Assembly: GCF_003010955.1 (NCBI RefSeq)
Contig: NZ_PGGO01000008.1
Span: 62,001 to 126,000 of the forward strand
Reading direction: 5' to 3'
DNA length: 64,000 nt
Source: Phyllobacterium brassicacearum
GTDB taxonomy: Bacteria; Pseudomonadota; Alphaproteobacteria; Rhizobiales; Rhizobiaceae
A program made the translations under genes and the position numbers. The first letter of the stretch is position 1, and every line of letters starts with the position of its first letter. Under the pieces are notes generated by a model. It was not told the origin of the DNA. It made no database searches and saw nothing but the letters and a program-made list of their open reading frames with translations. Shown here one piece after another: positions 24,360-32,390 of this stretch.

Positions 24360-25024
24360 GCGCGGAAGCTGAAATCAAACAGTTCATCGACCGCATTCTT
24401 CGCCTCAAGGAAGAGCAGGACACGCTCGGCGAGGACATTCGCGAGGTCTATGCCGAGGCCAAGGGTAGGGGCTTTGACAAGACCGCGCTCGGAAACGTGG
24501 TGGGACACCTCCGCAAGGTCCAGAAGGTCGGCCGTGACACCATGCACGAGCGAGAAGCGATCTTCGATCTGTACCTGACAGCATACGAAACCGGCGGGCG
24601 GGCGCATGCGCCAGCGTGCGCACGAGAAAACACTGAAGAATTTCCGGTTAGCGCCAAGCTCGTCGAGACGGTTGCCACCGGTTTGCAAACCGAGACTGGT
24701 CGTATGGCCCTGATCGCCGCAGAGATACACGAGAGGCCCTCGAATGACGATGAGTCCTCCCCGGAAGCAGGTCCGCAGGCCGAATCCTCCCAAGCCGGGA
24801 CAGGTACCGGGAAGCTTGCGGATCGTGAGGGCCGCAGCGAAGGGGAGGCGGTTTCGACTGACCTCCCCGCCAATTACGCGCCACCGGCATTTCTGAAAGA
24901 TCAGACGAAGTCGATCGGCGACTACCGTCCTTATTGTCAGAGACCCGATGCTTGTGGCGCTTCCGGTCTGAAGCATTGCTACTCCTGTGCGAAACTGATT
25001 GCGCCGGAAAGCGAGGTTGCATGA
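24356..25024 (+). CDS. GapR-like (DUF2312) protein with zinc-type C-terminal extension
   Basis: Residues about 5-55 (IKQFIDRILRLKEEQDTLGE then DIREVYAEAKGRGFDKTAL) match DUF2312/GapR, the alphaproteobacterial nucleoid protein that grips overtwisted DNA. GapR itself is about 89 aa. This protein is 222 aa, with a low-complexity linker and a Cys-containing tail (YCQRPDACG, HCYSCAKL) that may bind zinc. A phage copy might manage supercoiling ahead of replication or transcription. Confidence 0.8.
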   Translation: MSAEAEIKQFIDRILRLKEEQDTLGEDIREVYAEAKGRGFDKTALGNVVGHLRKVQKVGRDTMHEREAIFDLYLTAYETGGRAHAPACARENTEEFPVSAKLVETVATGLQTETGRMALIAAEIHERPSNDDESSPEAGPQAESSQAGTGTGKLADREGRSEGEAVSTDLPANYAPPAFLKDQTKSIGDYRPYCQRPDACGASGLKHCYSCAKLIAPESEVA

Positions 25025-25281
25025 CGACCTCGACGCTGATCAGCGAATGGCTTGATAAGCACGGCGGTCCTCGCGTGTTCGCCCAGGGCGACAACAGCGA
25101 CTTCCTTGCCGTTCGCCGCTATCTCGAAAAGCACGGCTACAGGCTGAACGGCCACCGCTACAATTTTGTCATCTCAAAGGGCAAGTTCCGTCGCACGTTC
25201 GATCGGCGCGGCTTGATGCGCTTTGTCGACGAGCTGCGCATCGCCGATGGCCTTCCACCGATCTTGGCGAGGGCAGCATGA
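25021..25281 (+). CDS. Hypothetical phage protein, 86 aa
   Basis: Begins MTTSTLISEWLDKHGGPRVF, then RYLEKHGYRLNGHRYNFVIS, a basic alpha-beta protein possibly binding nucleic acid. It starts at an ATGA overlap with the GapR-like gene. It is the last clear gene before the strong terminator at 25443. Confidence 0.6.
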   Translation: MTTSTLISEWLDKHGGPRVFAQGDNSDFLAVRRYLEKHGYRLNGHRYNFVISKGKFRRTFDRRGLMRFVDELRIADGLPPILARAA

Positions 25282-25442
25282 CGGACCGCGCCTCATTTGA
25301 TCGGTTGTTCCGTCCGGAAATTCTCGTTGGCGTGTCCGGCCAAACTAACGCCGTTCCTGAGAATGCGCGCCCGGACGTCCACCTTTACAACCGAATTGCA
25401 GCCAACTCCTCCCTGTTCCCCTCTATGCTGGCTGCAAAAACT

Positions 25443-25481
25443 GACGGAGGAAGCCACGGCGTTGGCTTCCTCCGTCTTTTT
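25443..25481 (+). terminator. Strong bidirectional rho-independent terminator
   Basis: A perfect 14-bp stem (GACGGAGGAAGCCA with TGGCTTCCTCCGTC, 6-nt loop) is followed by five T on the plus strand, and on the minus strand by a CAG then five T. It ends the first part of the rightward operon. Antiparallel open frames across 25278-25691 pass through it and are not convincing genes. Bypass by an antiterminator is a possibility because a NusG-like gene lies downstream. Confidence 0.85.
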
Positions 25482-25654
25482 CCTCGCCTTTGCGCGGGAC
25501 AGGATGCACTCAGCGAGAACTCCAATCAGTTCAAATCCATCAGCGTCGTGATCCCCATCGCTTTCGCTGACTTCAGTCGTCGCTTCTGTGTCTGTTTCCG
25601 ATCCATCCGTGCGTTTGTTCACCATGAGAGCAACCGTATCGGAGAGTTTTTGTC

Positions 25655-26065
25655 ATGGGTAACAAACGTTCTGTCGAGGACGACAAAATGAGTGATGTGT
25701 ACGTCAACGAAGCCCGCGTAATGGGCGATTTCCTGTTGCGCCGCGAGTATCGGGGAATGGGTGATACAATCGAGGCTGCAGCGCATCGAGCGCAACAGAA
25801 ATGGGGTGCTCCCGCTACCATTCTGCTTCGCCTGCGCAACCGGCACGACATGAAAGACATGATGCTCTCCAGCTTCGCATCCATTGCAGAAGCCTATCAG
25901 AAGGCATCCGCAAAAGCTGACCAACTCTACGAAACTGAAAGAGCACGACATGCGCCTAATTCGAAAGCTCTGTGGCTTGCTGATCTTGTTGCCGGTCACA
26001 CCGATGCAACGGATTTGGCTGGGGCCGCGGAGACCGAAGCGCCAAAAAAGAGGATCGTGAAATGA
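25655..26065 (+). CDS. Hypothetical rhizobial phage protein, 136 aa
   Basis: Reads EARVMGDFLLRREYRGMGDT then AAHRAQQKWGAPATILLRLR and a long helix. GGAGA precedes the ATG at 25655; the ATG at 25688 is an alternative. It resumes the rightward operon after the terminator. The HRAQQKWG part suggests a small DNA-binding protein, but no family is recognised. Confidence 0.65.
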   Translation: MGNKRSVEDDKMSDVYVNEARVMGDFLLRREYRGMGDTIEAAAHRAQQKWGAPATILLRLRNRHDMKDMMLSSFASIAEAYQKASAKADQLYETERARHAPNSKALWLADLVAGHTDATDLAGAAETEAPKKRIVK

Positions 26066-26760
26066 GCAAGACCTATGCCATAGCCGACCTGCATGGGCGA
26101 TACGACCTCTTACTCGCCGCAATCGAAAGTATCGAGCAAGGCAATCACTCTGGCGGGACGGTTGTGTTCACCGGGGATTATGTCGACCGAGGACCACAGT
26201 CGCGCCAAGTCATTGAACGGCTCATGGCCGGGCCATCCGACCCGCGCTGGAAGTGGATTTGCCTTCAGGGAAACCATGAAGAGATAATGCTGACCGTACG
26301 TGCGGAGCCAGAACTGGTTGGCTCGTGGTGGCTACCAAACGGTGGCGGCGCAACTCTCATGTCATATGGCCAGAAGGTTGGTGAATTGGCTGACGTTGGC
26401 GTGATACCCCAAGAGCATATTGATTGGCTGAAATCTCTGCCGCTCATCTACGTCGATAATCATCGCATCTTTGTTCATGCCGGTGTTGACGAAACTATTC
26501 CCCTGGACAAGCAATCCGCACAAACAATGCAATGGATGATCTACCCGGACGGCTATGCAATCGGACACGGTAATCGACATGTTGTGCACGGCCACCACCA
26601 GTCTGAGGATGGCCCGTTGCTGTTCGCTGGCCGCACGAACCTCGACACCTTCGCTTGGTTCACCGGAAGGCTCGTCATTGGTGTTTTCGACGATGAAAAA
26701 GCCGGAGGTCCAATAACAACAATCGAGATCGAGGGATCCCCAATTTGGGAGCCGTCATGA
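26062..26760 (+). CDS. Phage serine/threonine-type metallophosphatase
   Basis: 232 residues with calcineurin-type metal motifs: D9 and H11 (IADLHGRYD), GDYVDRG (38-44), GNHEE (70-74) and later HAGVD and VVHGHH. It belongs to the lambda phosphatase/PrpE/ApaH-like group. It could dephosphorylate proteins or cleave dinucleoside polyphosphates. Its start overlaps the upstream stop. Confidence 0.88.
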   Translation: MSKTYAIADLHGRYDLLLAAIESIEQGNHSGGTVVFTGDYVDRGPQSRQVIERLMAGPSDPRWKWICLQGNHEEIMLTVRAEPELVGSWWLPNGGGATLMSYGQKVGELADVGVIPQEHIDWLKSLPLIYVDNHRIFVHAGVDETIPLDKQSAQTMQWMIYPDGYAIGHGNRHVVHGHHQSEDGPLLFAGRTNLDTFAWFTGRLVIGVFDDEKAGGPITTIEIEGSPIWEPS

Positions 26761-26879
26761 GCAACCGGTACAGTCCCGACAAGCCGACCAAGTTCTGGCA
26801 CGTCGCCGTCGGCGCCGGGCTTCTATTCGTAGCGATCGCTTGGCTCATCGTTCCTTTGTTCTTCATCGCGAGAATCTGA
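26757..26879 (+). CDS. Small membrane protein, 40 aa
   Basis: MSNRYSPDKPTKFWHVAVGA then GLLFVAIAWLIVPLFFIARI is one long hydrophobic span after a basic start. It overlaps both the phosphatase stop (ATGA) and the MT-A70 start (TGATG). Function unknown. Confidence 0.6.
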   Translation: MSNRYSPDKPTKFWHVAVGAGLLFVAIAWLIVPLFFIARI

Positions 26880-27451
26880 TGCATCTGTTCGATTGGCCGT
26901 TCGGCCACATAAATCCCCATAGTTTCGAGATGATCATGGCCGACCCACCCTGGCGCTTTGTGGTGCGATCACCGAAAGGCGAGGGGAAGAGCGCCCAGGC
27001 GCGCTACGACACCATGGCCCTGGAAGAAATCAACGCAATGCCTGTCATGGATCTGGCCGCACCCAACTGTCTTCTATGGCTTTGGTGCACGGCCCCGATG
27101 CTTCCGCAGCAGCTCACGACCGTAAAGGCGTGGGGTTTCGAGTATTGCACCGAGGGTGTCTGGGTGAAGATGACCAAGAACGGCAAATTGTCGTTCGGTA
27201 CCGGCTATGGGCTTCGCGGTTCCCATGAGCCATTCATCATCGTCAAACGGGGCGAACCGAAGCTCACCAAATCAACGCGGTCGGTCATCCATGGCAAGGC
27301 GCGCGAGCATTCGCGCAAGCCTGAAGAAGCCTATCGGGAGGCCGAGCGGTTGATGCCCAACGCATCCCGTATTGAACTCTTCTCGCGCACCAACCGCCCA
27401 GGTTGGACGGTGTGGGGCAATGAAACTGGCAAGTTCGGAGAAGCGGCATGA
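26879..27451 (+). CDS. MT-A70 family DNA adenine methyltransferase
   Basis: 190 residues. The catalytic DPPW (22-25) sits in IMADPPWRFVVRSPKGEGKS. AARYDTMALEEI-like and LRGSHEPFIIVKRGEPKLTK follow, and then the end RIELFSRTNRPGWTVWGNE. These are the hallmarks of phage MT-A70 enzymes. It would methylate N6 of adenine in phage DNA. It is the second predicted adenine methylase in this prophage. Confidence 0.9.
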   Translation: MHLFDWPFGHINPHSFEMIMADPPWRFVVRSPKGEGKSAQARYDTMALEEINAMPVMDLAAPNCLLWLWCTAPMLPQQLTTVKAWGFEYCTEGVWVKMTKNGKLSFGTGYGLRGSHEPFIIVKRGEPKLTKSTRSVIHGKAREHSRKPEEAYREAERLMPNASRIELFSRTNRPGWTVWGNETGKFGEAA

Positions 27452-27654
27452 CGCGGCGCTTGAGCAGTGAGGAGATGTCTGACGAGCTTTCCAAGCTCAT
27501 TTATGGAAAGCATGTTTGGCTTGAGAACTTCTCGGCTGGTCGAAGCAAGCGACCGGATCATGACATTGAGCGTGTTTCTCGCGAGCTGAACGTTTTGAAC
27601 CAAGCTGCATCCGATTATCGGCGCGCAGCTGAACGTGATCGAGGTGCGGCGTGA
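27448..27654 (+). CDS. Small helical phage protein, 68 aa
   Basis: Reads MTRRLSSEEMSDELSKLIYG then helices ending AAERDRGAA. ATGA overlaps the MT-A70 stop and the stop overlaps the next start. No family is recognised. Confidence 0.6.
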   Translation: MTRRLSSEEMSDELSKLIYGKHVWLENFSAGRSKRPDHDIERVSRELNVLNQAASDYRRAAERDRGAA

Positions 27655-28265
27655 AACACGGCTTGGAATGGTACAAACACGAGCCTAGAGCCTTCATTGA
27701 CGGTGTCCAGGGAATGGGGCCAGAACTGATTGGCGCCTACATTGTCCTGCTCGATCTGATTTATGCACGCGGCGGTGAAACGATGCGTGATGATCGACAT
27801 CTTGCGGGCATTCTTGGCTGTTCAATCCGCAAGGCTACGAGCCTCACCGACGGTCTGGTAGAGCAGAATAAGATCCAATTTGAAGACGGTTATCTCTCCA
27901 ATTTGCGCGCAAAAAGAGACGTGAAATCCGCTCGAAACAGCTACGAAACTCGGTCGAAATCTCAGTCTGATCGGCGCGAAAACGAAGCTGAATTGAATGA
28001 AAACAACGGTTTAAAAGACAAGCCTGAGGCAAGCGCCTTTATTAGAAAAGATAAGAACAGAATAGATGAAAAACCTGCCGGTTTTTCAGAACGCGCAAAC
28101 GCGCGAAAACCGAATGGATTTGTCCATGTTCGGAAATCAACAGACGCAGCACGTTTACTCATTCAGGAGCTACAGGAAAATGAACAATTCGGAGAAGATC
28201 GAGGCGACGAAATCATTGACCAAGTTGTTCGGCAGTTTCCCGCAATCGCCCATGTCAGACCCTGA
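27651..28265 (+). CDS. DUF1376-type replication protein (prophage)
   Basis: 204 residues. The N-terminus reads MKHGLEWYKHEPRAFIDGVQ then LIGAYIVLLDLIYARGG and a winged-helix-like DRHLAGILGCSIRKATSLTD. A charged Ser/Arg/Asn linker and a short basic tail follow. This is the DUF1376-like replication-associated family. GTG start in a GTGA overlap. It is the functional analogue of the element 1 gene at 11590, though the sequences are not close. Confidence 0.75.
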   Translation: MKHGLEWYKHEPRAFIDGVQGMGPELIGAYIVLLDLIYARGGETMRDDRHLAGILGCSIRKATSLTDGLVEQNKIQFEDGYLSNLRAKRDVKSARNSYETRSKSQSDRRENEAELNENNGLKDKPEASAFIRKDKNRIDEKPAGFSERANARKPNGFVHVRKSTDAARLLIQELQENEQFGEDRGDEIIDQVVRQFPAIAHVRP

Positions 28266-28482
28266 CCTGCAGCTCCGCGCCTACCTCGAAGCCGTTGAGG
28301 ATTTTGAGTGCGTCGATGTGCTCGCTGCTGTGGAGCGCTTCCGCCAGGGCGAGGTGAAGGATGCAAACAAGGCTTTCTGTCCCTCAACGGCACAGCTCTG
28401 CGATGAGGTGCGGTACCGCAGGCAGATGCGCGAGATCATGGCACGGGCAGGGGTGAAGCCCGCTCAAAATCTCATTCAGTAG
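28180..28482 (+). CDS. Hypothetical replication-linked phage protein, 100 aa
   Basis: Overlaps the DUF1376 gene by 86 nt in another frame. Reads MNNSEKIEATKSLTKLFGSF then PDLQLRAYLEAVEDFECVDV and NKAFCPSTAQLCDEVRYRRQ. Helical; it resembles the helicase-loader-like partner that follows DUF1376 genes. AGGAAA precedes the ATG closely. Confidence 0.6.
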   Translation: MNNSEKIEATKSLTKLFGSFPQSPMSDPDLQLRAYLEAVEDFECVDVLAAVERFRQGEVKDANKAFCPSTAQLCDEVRYRRQMREIMARAGVKPAQNLIQ

Positions 28483-28494
28483 CAGGCAGACTTG

Positions 28495-28926
28495 ATGAAA
28501 GCGGTGATAGACAAAGACAGGCACTGGTACGTCGTGCGGACCAATGTGAAGGCGGAAGTGAAAGCCTCGGAGAATGTCCGCAAGGCCGGCTACGACGTCT
28601 ATTACCCGCGGCGCCGCATGGAAGTGAAGAACAAGCGGACGCATACGTACACTACGCGGGAAAGCGCATTAATGCCGCGGTACTTGTTTGTGGGGCTGTC
28701 CCAAGCTGACATGAACTTCTTCAAAGTTCGCGCCTGCGACGGTGTTGAGTGCATCCTTGGCGTTGACGGCCGGCCCGCGCAGATTTGTGCAGATCATGTC
28801 GAAGCGATCTTTCTCGCCGAAATCGATATGGAGTTCGATGACACCCGCGCTGCGCGCATCTACCGAAAGGAAGAAGTGGCATCGGCGAAGGAGCACACAG
28901 CAAAACGGTTCCCAGTTGGAAAGGAC
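28495..28926 (+). pseudogene. NusG-like antiterminator, N-terminal part (gene split by an insertion)
   Basis: Reads MKAVIDKDRHWYVVRTNVKA then MPRYLFVGLSQADMNFFKVR, the NGN domain of NusG-type phage factors, and stops looking NusG-like after the residues FPVGK (about 28924). The frame runs on to 29067 with unrelated residues. The missing KOW tail is found 1.1 kb downstream. In rhizobial phages such proteins adjust transcription elongation. Confidence 0.85.
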
Positions 28927-28981
28927 CTTGAGTGCAGGGTCGGCACACGCTGTCGAGCTTATTCAACAGTACAAGGCGGCA

Positions 28982-29899
28982 ATGACCAAGATATTTATCT
29001 GGAAGTACCGAGCTTTTCCTATTTTTGTAGAAAATCCAATCTTCCCGGGTTTCGTGATCAGAATTGATGATGAAAAGCCCTATCTAAGGACTTGTTATAA
29101 AAAGCAGAGACCTGGGAATTATGTAGGTACTCAAGACTATATCGAAGGCCTGAACGTCTCCTCCAACGTCGATGCAAAAATCGGCGGTGTCGTTCTCAGC
29201 AAACGGATTGCTGATGTGCAGGCGGGAGGGGTTGCTCGTTTTTCAAACACCTCGTCGATCACAGTTACACCGCTGTCCCTCGATCGCTCAGAGCCTGACG
29301 GGGCGTCCCTTCAGGATTGGGATAAGCGCAATCAGAAGTGCAGTATAATCGACGGACTGCTGTCCGGTATTGTTCCTGAGTATTTCTTAGTGGAAGAAGT
29401 ATTACACGGAAAGGTGAATTTCACGAATACCGTATATTTTTCGTCTAATATCAACGCACAGGCAAAATCAGATCTGCTTGTAAAAATTTCTAAAGCGTTT
29501 GCCATTAATATGGCAAGTATAGATGTATCGACCTCATCGGCTACTTTTGCAGTATCTGCATCACCCGACAAAATGACGCTTGCGATCAGACCAGCCATGT
29601 ACAACATCGCCGAACTTTCTCGAATAACATACTTTATGCGCGGAGAAAGAGGCGCGAACTTAGAAATAGCAGTAGAGGCGGCTCTTCGTGAGCGGGATCT
29701 CAATTTCTATGACCGGGCAGAAATTCGCATACGCAATCTATTAGGCGACGAGATTGCCAATCGTACTCAATGGGCCCAGAAGATGGTATATGGGGAAAAA
29801 ATGTATCCCGCTGCCGACCTAGCGAACGTAAACGCTGACTTTGTGGATTTCCACGCCGTCGCAGTATACGCCGCCGCAATGGAGAGTTTGCGAAAGTGA
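28982..29899 (+). CDS. Cargo (moron) protein of 305 aa inserted in the nusG-like gene
   Basis: An intact 305-codon frame starting MTKIFIWKYRAFPIFVENPI, with beta-rich parts (KVNFTNTVYFSSNINAQAK, TSSATFAVSASPD) and a helical end (VYAAAMESLRK). It is AT-richer than the phage genes around it. No signal peptide or membrane span stands out and no family is recognised. Its placement inside a broken phage regulator gene suggests an acquired cassette; anti-phage or superinfection roles are only speculation. Confidence 0.65.
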   Translation: MTKIFIWKYRAFPIFVENPIFPGFVIRIDDEKPYLRTCYKKQRPGNYVGTQDYIEGLNVSSNVDAKIGGVVLSKRIADVQAGGVARFSNTSSITVTPLSLDRSEPDGASLQDWDKRNQKCSIIDGLLSGIVPEYFLVEEVLHGKVNFTNTVYFSSNINAQAKSDLLVKISKAFAINMASIDVSTSSATFAVSASPDKMTLAIRPAMYNIAELSRITYFMRGERGANLEIAVEAALRERDLNFYDRAEIRIRNLLGDEIANRTQWAQKMVYGEKMYPAADLANVNADFVDFHAVAVYAAAMESLRK

Positions 29900-30041
29900 T
29901 GTCCTGGTGGACAAAGCCAGCCTCCTAATCTTGCCGAAACGTCCAAAAACATTCTTACGCCCGTTACCTAAGTTAAGGTTTAAACACGTGGGTTGATGAA
30001 CCTGCGCCGCGTTCCTTCGCCGCAAGGAAGAGGCGAGATCG

Positions 30042-30236
30042 GAAAGGTGACTACGGAAATGCATTTGCCGAAAGGAGTGGGCATTTTGGTGACGGACAGC
30101 ATGAACCCGATTGGAGGCGTTGTTCAGAAGATCACCAATTCGGGGCGAGTAATTGCACTTATCGAGCTTTTCGGCGCATGACGCAGTTGAATTCGAGCCG
30201 AAACAGCTCAAACCCCGGGGCATGAGGCCGACATAG
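30042..30236 (+). pseudogene. NusG-like antiterminator, C-terminal KOW remnant
   Basis: From the ATG at 30059 the frame reads VTDSMNPIGGVVQKITNSGR then VIALIELFGA and stops at 30181. The next frame continues HDAVEFEPKQLKPRGMRPT to a stop at 30236. Together they look like the KOW half of the NusG-like protein, with a frameshift near 30176. This confirms the gene is split and decaying. Confidence 0.75.
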
Positions 30237-30458
30237 CTGTCCGCATTGCGCCATTAGCGCACGACGAATTCGCCGAATCTAACTAGGCCCCGGTTGGCGT
30301 CTCAACACATAAGATTGGCAGCCAAACGCAAGCGCGAGTCTATTCATACTGCTAATGAGAAACCCGCGCGGTCGTGGAAACGTCCGCCTGCGAACTGCAC
30401 GTTTGCACAATTGACCCTCATAGTGAGGGGTTTTGACGGGACACAACTAAAGGTGAAA

Positions 30459-30785
30459 ATGATGATCGCTTCCATAGCTGCGGCTGTGGCGCTATCCGGC
30501 TGCGCCACCAGCCCGCAGACCAAGGCCATGCTCAATGACGCGCTAGCTTATCGCATAGCGAACGGTTCAGGCTACTATCCTGCCCGTCAAACGGCCATGA
30601 ATGGCATGCAGCCGACGACGGGGTCTGGGCTGGGTTCCGGCAACGTCCAGTTGAATGCCTACGGCCTTGGCATGGGAATGGATCAGTACGGACGCGCCGT
30701 ACCACACGACCCGATGCTGCAAGTCACGCCAAACGCCTATGGGCTTGGCGTGGGCATGGACCATTACGGAAGGCAGGTACGATGA
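30459..30785 (+). CDS. Lipoprotein with repeated NAYGLG...GMD.YGR motif, 108 aa
   Basis: A signal peptide with lipobox ALSGC (Cys about residue 16) is followed by a Ser/Gly-rich part and two copies of a motif, NAYGLGMGMDQYGRAV and NAYGLGVGMDHYGRQV. AAAGGTGA precedes the ATG at 30459. Such small lipoproteins are common in the lysis region of rhizobial phages. Likely envelope location. Confidence 0.75.
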   Translation: MMIASIAAAVALSGCATSPQTKAMLNDALAYRIANGSGYYPARQTAMNGMQPTTGSGLGSGNVQLNAYGLGMGMDQYGRAVPHDPMLQVTPNAYGLGVGMDHYGRQVR

Positions 30786-30850
30786 TCCGCAATTTGCCAC
30801 TGTGTAACGAAAGTCACGATGCTGTCTGGGTGTTCTGCGAATGCACATGA
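30782..30850 (+). CDS. Tiny coupled ORF, 22 aa
   Basis: MIRNLPLCNESHDAVWVFCECT fills the gap between the lipoprotein and the next gene, overlapping both by ATGA. It could be a real peptide or a coupling device that lets ribosomes reach the next start. Confidence 0.3.
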   Translation: MIRNLPLCNESHDAVWVFCECT

Positions 30851-31074
30851 AAGACATACTCGAAACGGTCGCGGGGCTGGCTGGCCTCGCCATCATCGGC
30901 TGGGCCATCCTGAACATGGACAGCGTCACCAGTTACGTGCTGGCAGACGTGTGTGAAGGCACCCGGACTACGATCAAGTACGATCCCGACTTCACCATCC
31001 GCAAGCTCGGACCGGACACGGCGATCGTGCCAGGCCAGTACATGATCAACTACTTGACGAAGGGAAAGCGCTGA
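30847..31074 (+). CDS. Small membrane protein, 75 aa
   Basis: One span near residues 8-24 (VAGLAGLAIIGWAILNM), then a soluble part (TRTTIKYDPDFTIRKLGPDT). It starts at 30847 (ATGA overlap), with 30841 as an alternative start. It belongs to the small envelope cluster of the prophage. Confidence 0.6.
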   Translation: MKDILETVAGLAGLAIIGWAILNMDSVTSYVLADVCEGTRTTIKYDPDFTIRKLGPDTAIVPGQYMINYLTKGKR

Positions 31075-31268
31075 TGCGTATAGGATTCCGCAAGCGCGTC
31101 CGCCTGTCGCGCAACCTCAGCATCAGTGTCGGCAAGACGCTCATTCCCTCCATGACCGTCGGCCGCAAGGTCAGGCTCAGCATCAACAAGCGTGGCGTGT
31201 TCTTTGGGGCGACGCTCGGATTCGGGTTCTTCCTGATCCAGCAACTGTTCAAGTGGAGGAAGAGATGA
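31074..31268 (+). CDS. Small basic membrane protein, 64 aa (DUF4236-like start)
   Basis: MRIGFRKRVRLSRNLSISVG resembles the beginning of DUF4236 proteins. A hydrophobic end (FFGATLGFGFFLIQQLF) and a basic tail follow. TGATG overlap with the previous stop. The family assignment is weak. Confidence 0.5.
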   Translation: MRIGFRKRVRLSRNLSISVGKTLIPSMTVGRKVRLSINKRGVFFGATLGFGFFLIQQLFKWRKR

Positions 31269-31513
31269 TCGACCTGATCAATCACAATGTCGGCATGGTG
31301 ATATGTATGTCGGCAATTGTCGTCGTGCTCATGCTCTTCCTCGTGGTTGGAGCAGTTACCGCTCTTCGGAACGAGCTGGCATATAGGACATACCTCATCG
31401 TCGGGCGCCTCGACACTGCACTGGAAGACCATGGCCGCTATTACTCTGACATCTGGCAGTACCTCGATACGATCAGCTCGGAGTTGAGCGAACTGAATAG
31501 CGACGGTGATTGA
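31265..31513 (+). CDS. Small membrane protein, 82 aa
   Basis: One long hydrophobic span (MVICMSAIVVVLMLFLVVGA) and a soluble helix (RLDTALEDHGRYYSDIWQYL). GGAGGAAGAG precedes the ATG at 31265; an upstream GTG at 31253 is less likely. Coiled-coil character of the tail could fit a spanin- or holin-associated protein, unproven. Confidence 0.6.
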   Translation: MIDLINHNVGMVICMSAIVVVLMLFLVVGAVTALRNELAYRTYLIVGRLDTALEDHGRYYSDIWQYLDTISSELSELNSDGD

Positions 31514-31515
31514 TC

Positions 31516-31710
31516 ATGCGTAAGATCCTGCTCATCCTTCTTATCCTGCCGCTGGCAGGGTGCGTTTCAGCTGACATAATTGCTGACAAATCCTGCAAGA
31601 GTTACGGCGCCAAGCTAGGCACCGACATTTACATCCAGTGCCGCATGAACGCGGAGCAAGTGCGCTGGCAACGGCTTGGCGTTTATGCCGCGATGCGCCG
31701 CTCGTACTGA
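31516..31710 (+). CDS. Small lipoprotein, 64 aa
   Basis: MRKILLILLILPLAGCVSAD has a clear signal peptide with lipobox LAGC. A short Cys-containing mature part ends AAMRRSY. With the preceding coiled-coil membrane protein it has the layout of an Rz/Rz1-like pair, though it does not overlap it and is not proline-rich. Confidence 0.6.
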   Translation: MRKILLILLILPLAGCVSADIIADKSCKSYGAKLGTDIYIQCRMNAEQVRWQRLGVYAAMRRSY

Positions 31711-31784
31711 TTAACCACTGTGACGGCTGTGTCCGCAGCCGTGACCGAGGTCAATCATGCCCTATCAACAATTGGAGACGTTAC

Positions 31785-32040
31785 TTGGCATTCATCGACA
31801 CTACTTCGCCGGACAGTGAGCTGACCGGCATACGCGGGTGGCTCGCCTTCATGGCGATTGGGCAGTTCACGTCGCCAATAAGGGTTCTCATGGAAACGGT
31901 CAAGGCACAGGAGCAGACTGCTTACACAGCGGCGGACTGGGCGCTGTCCGCCAAGTACAACGGCGCCACGCTCATCGGCCAGTTCGAGACCGTCATGCCG
32001 TGGGCTTACGCCGCCTGCGTATTTATCATGGCATTAGATT
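31785..32040 (+). pseudogene. DUF2569-like membrane protein, truncated at the insertion edge
   Basis: From a TTG with GGAGA 8 nt upstream the frame reads ELTGIRGWLAFMAIGQF, the DUF2569 signature, then a loop and the start of a second span (WAYAACVFIMAL). After about 32040 the hydrophobic pattern ends and non-family sequence follows. DUF2569 proteins normally have four spans (about 150 aa), so half is missing. Confidence 0.65.
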
Positions 32041-32390
32041 GCACCACGTCCAGCCCCATGTTGCAGTGGCGTGACCGCTTTGGGGCCCAGTTTAGTGGGA
32101 TCCACGTGGCGAGGAGGTCGCAGGGCTCTGGTAAAGATGTTTGGAAACATGACACCGGTCGAATTTCAATTAACGCAATTTGCCGAAGCCAGTTGCCAAT
32201 CCTCCCACTGGTAGTGTTATCTCAGATCGGGCAACAGGCGACGGGGGGTGGGGACCATATTTGCTGAAGGTAGCCAAGGTACTTGTAACGCGGGACGGCA
32301 GGGAATTTGCGAGAGTAACGCGGGCCCTCCTGCAGGTGGCGTGTGGATCGCCTCCAAATATAGCCGGCGCTGGCCGCGCTTCGGGGTAAT

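Noticed and set aside
25278-25691. Antiparallel open frames on both strands over 25.28-25.69 kb
   Set aside because: Both pass through a perfect 14-bp terminator hairpin with T-runs and show no family; the region is better explained as an operon end plus leader.
28742-28981. Upstream extension of the 305-aa cassette gene into the nusG-like gene
   Set aside because: The added residues overlap the NusG-like N-terminal domain in another frame and look like an antisense-type shadow; the ATG at 28982 is adopted.
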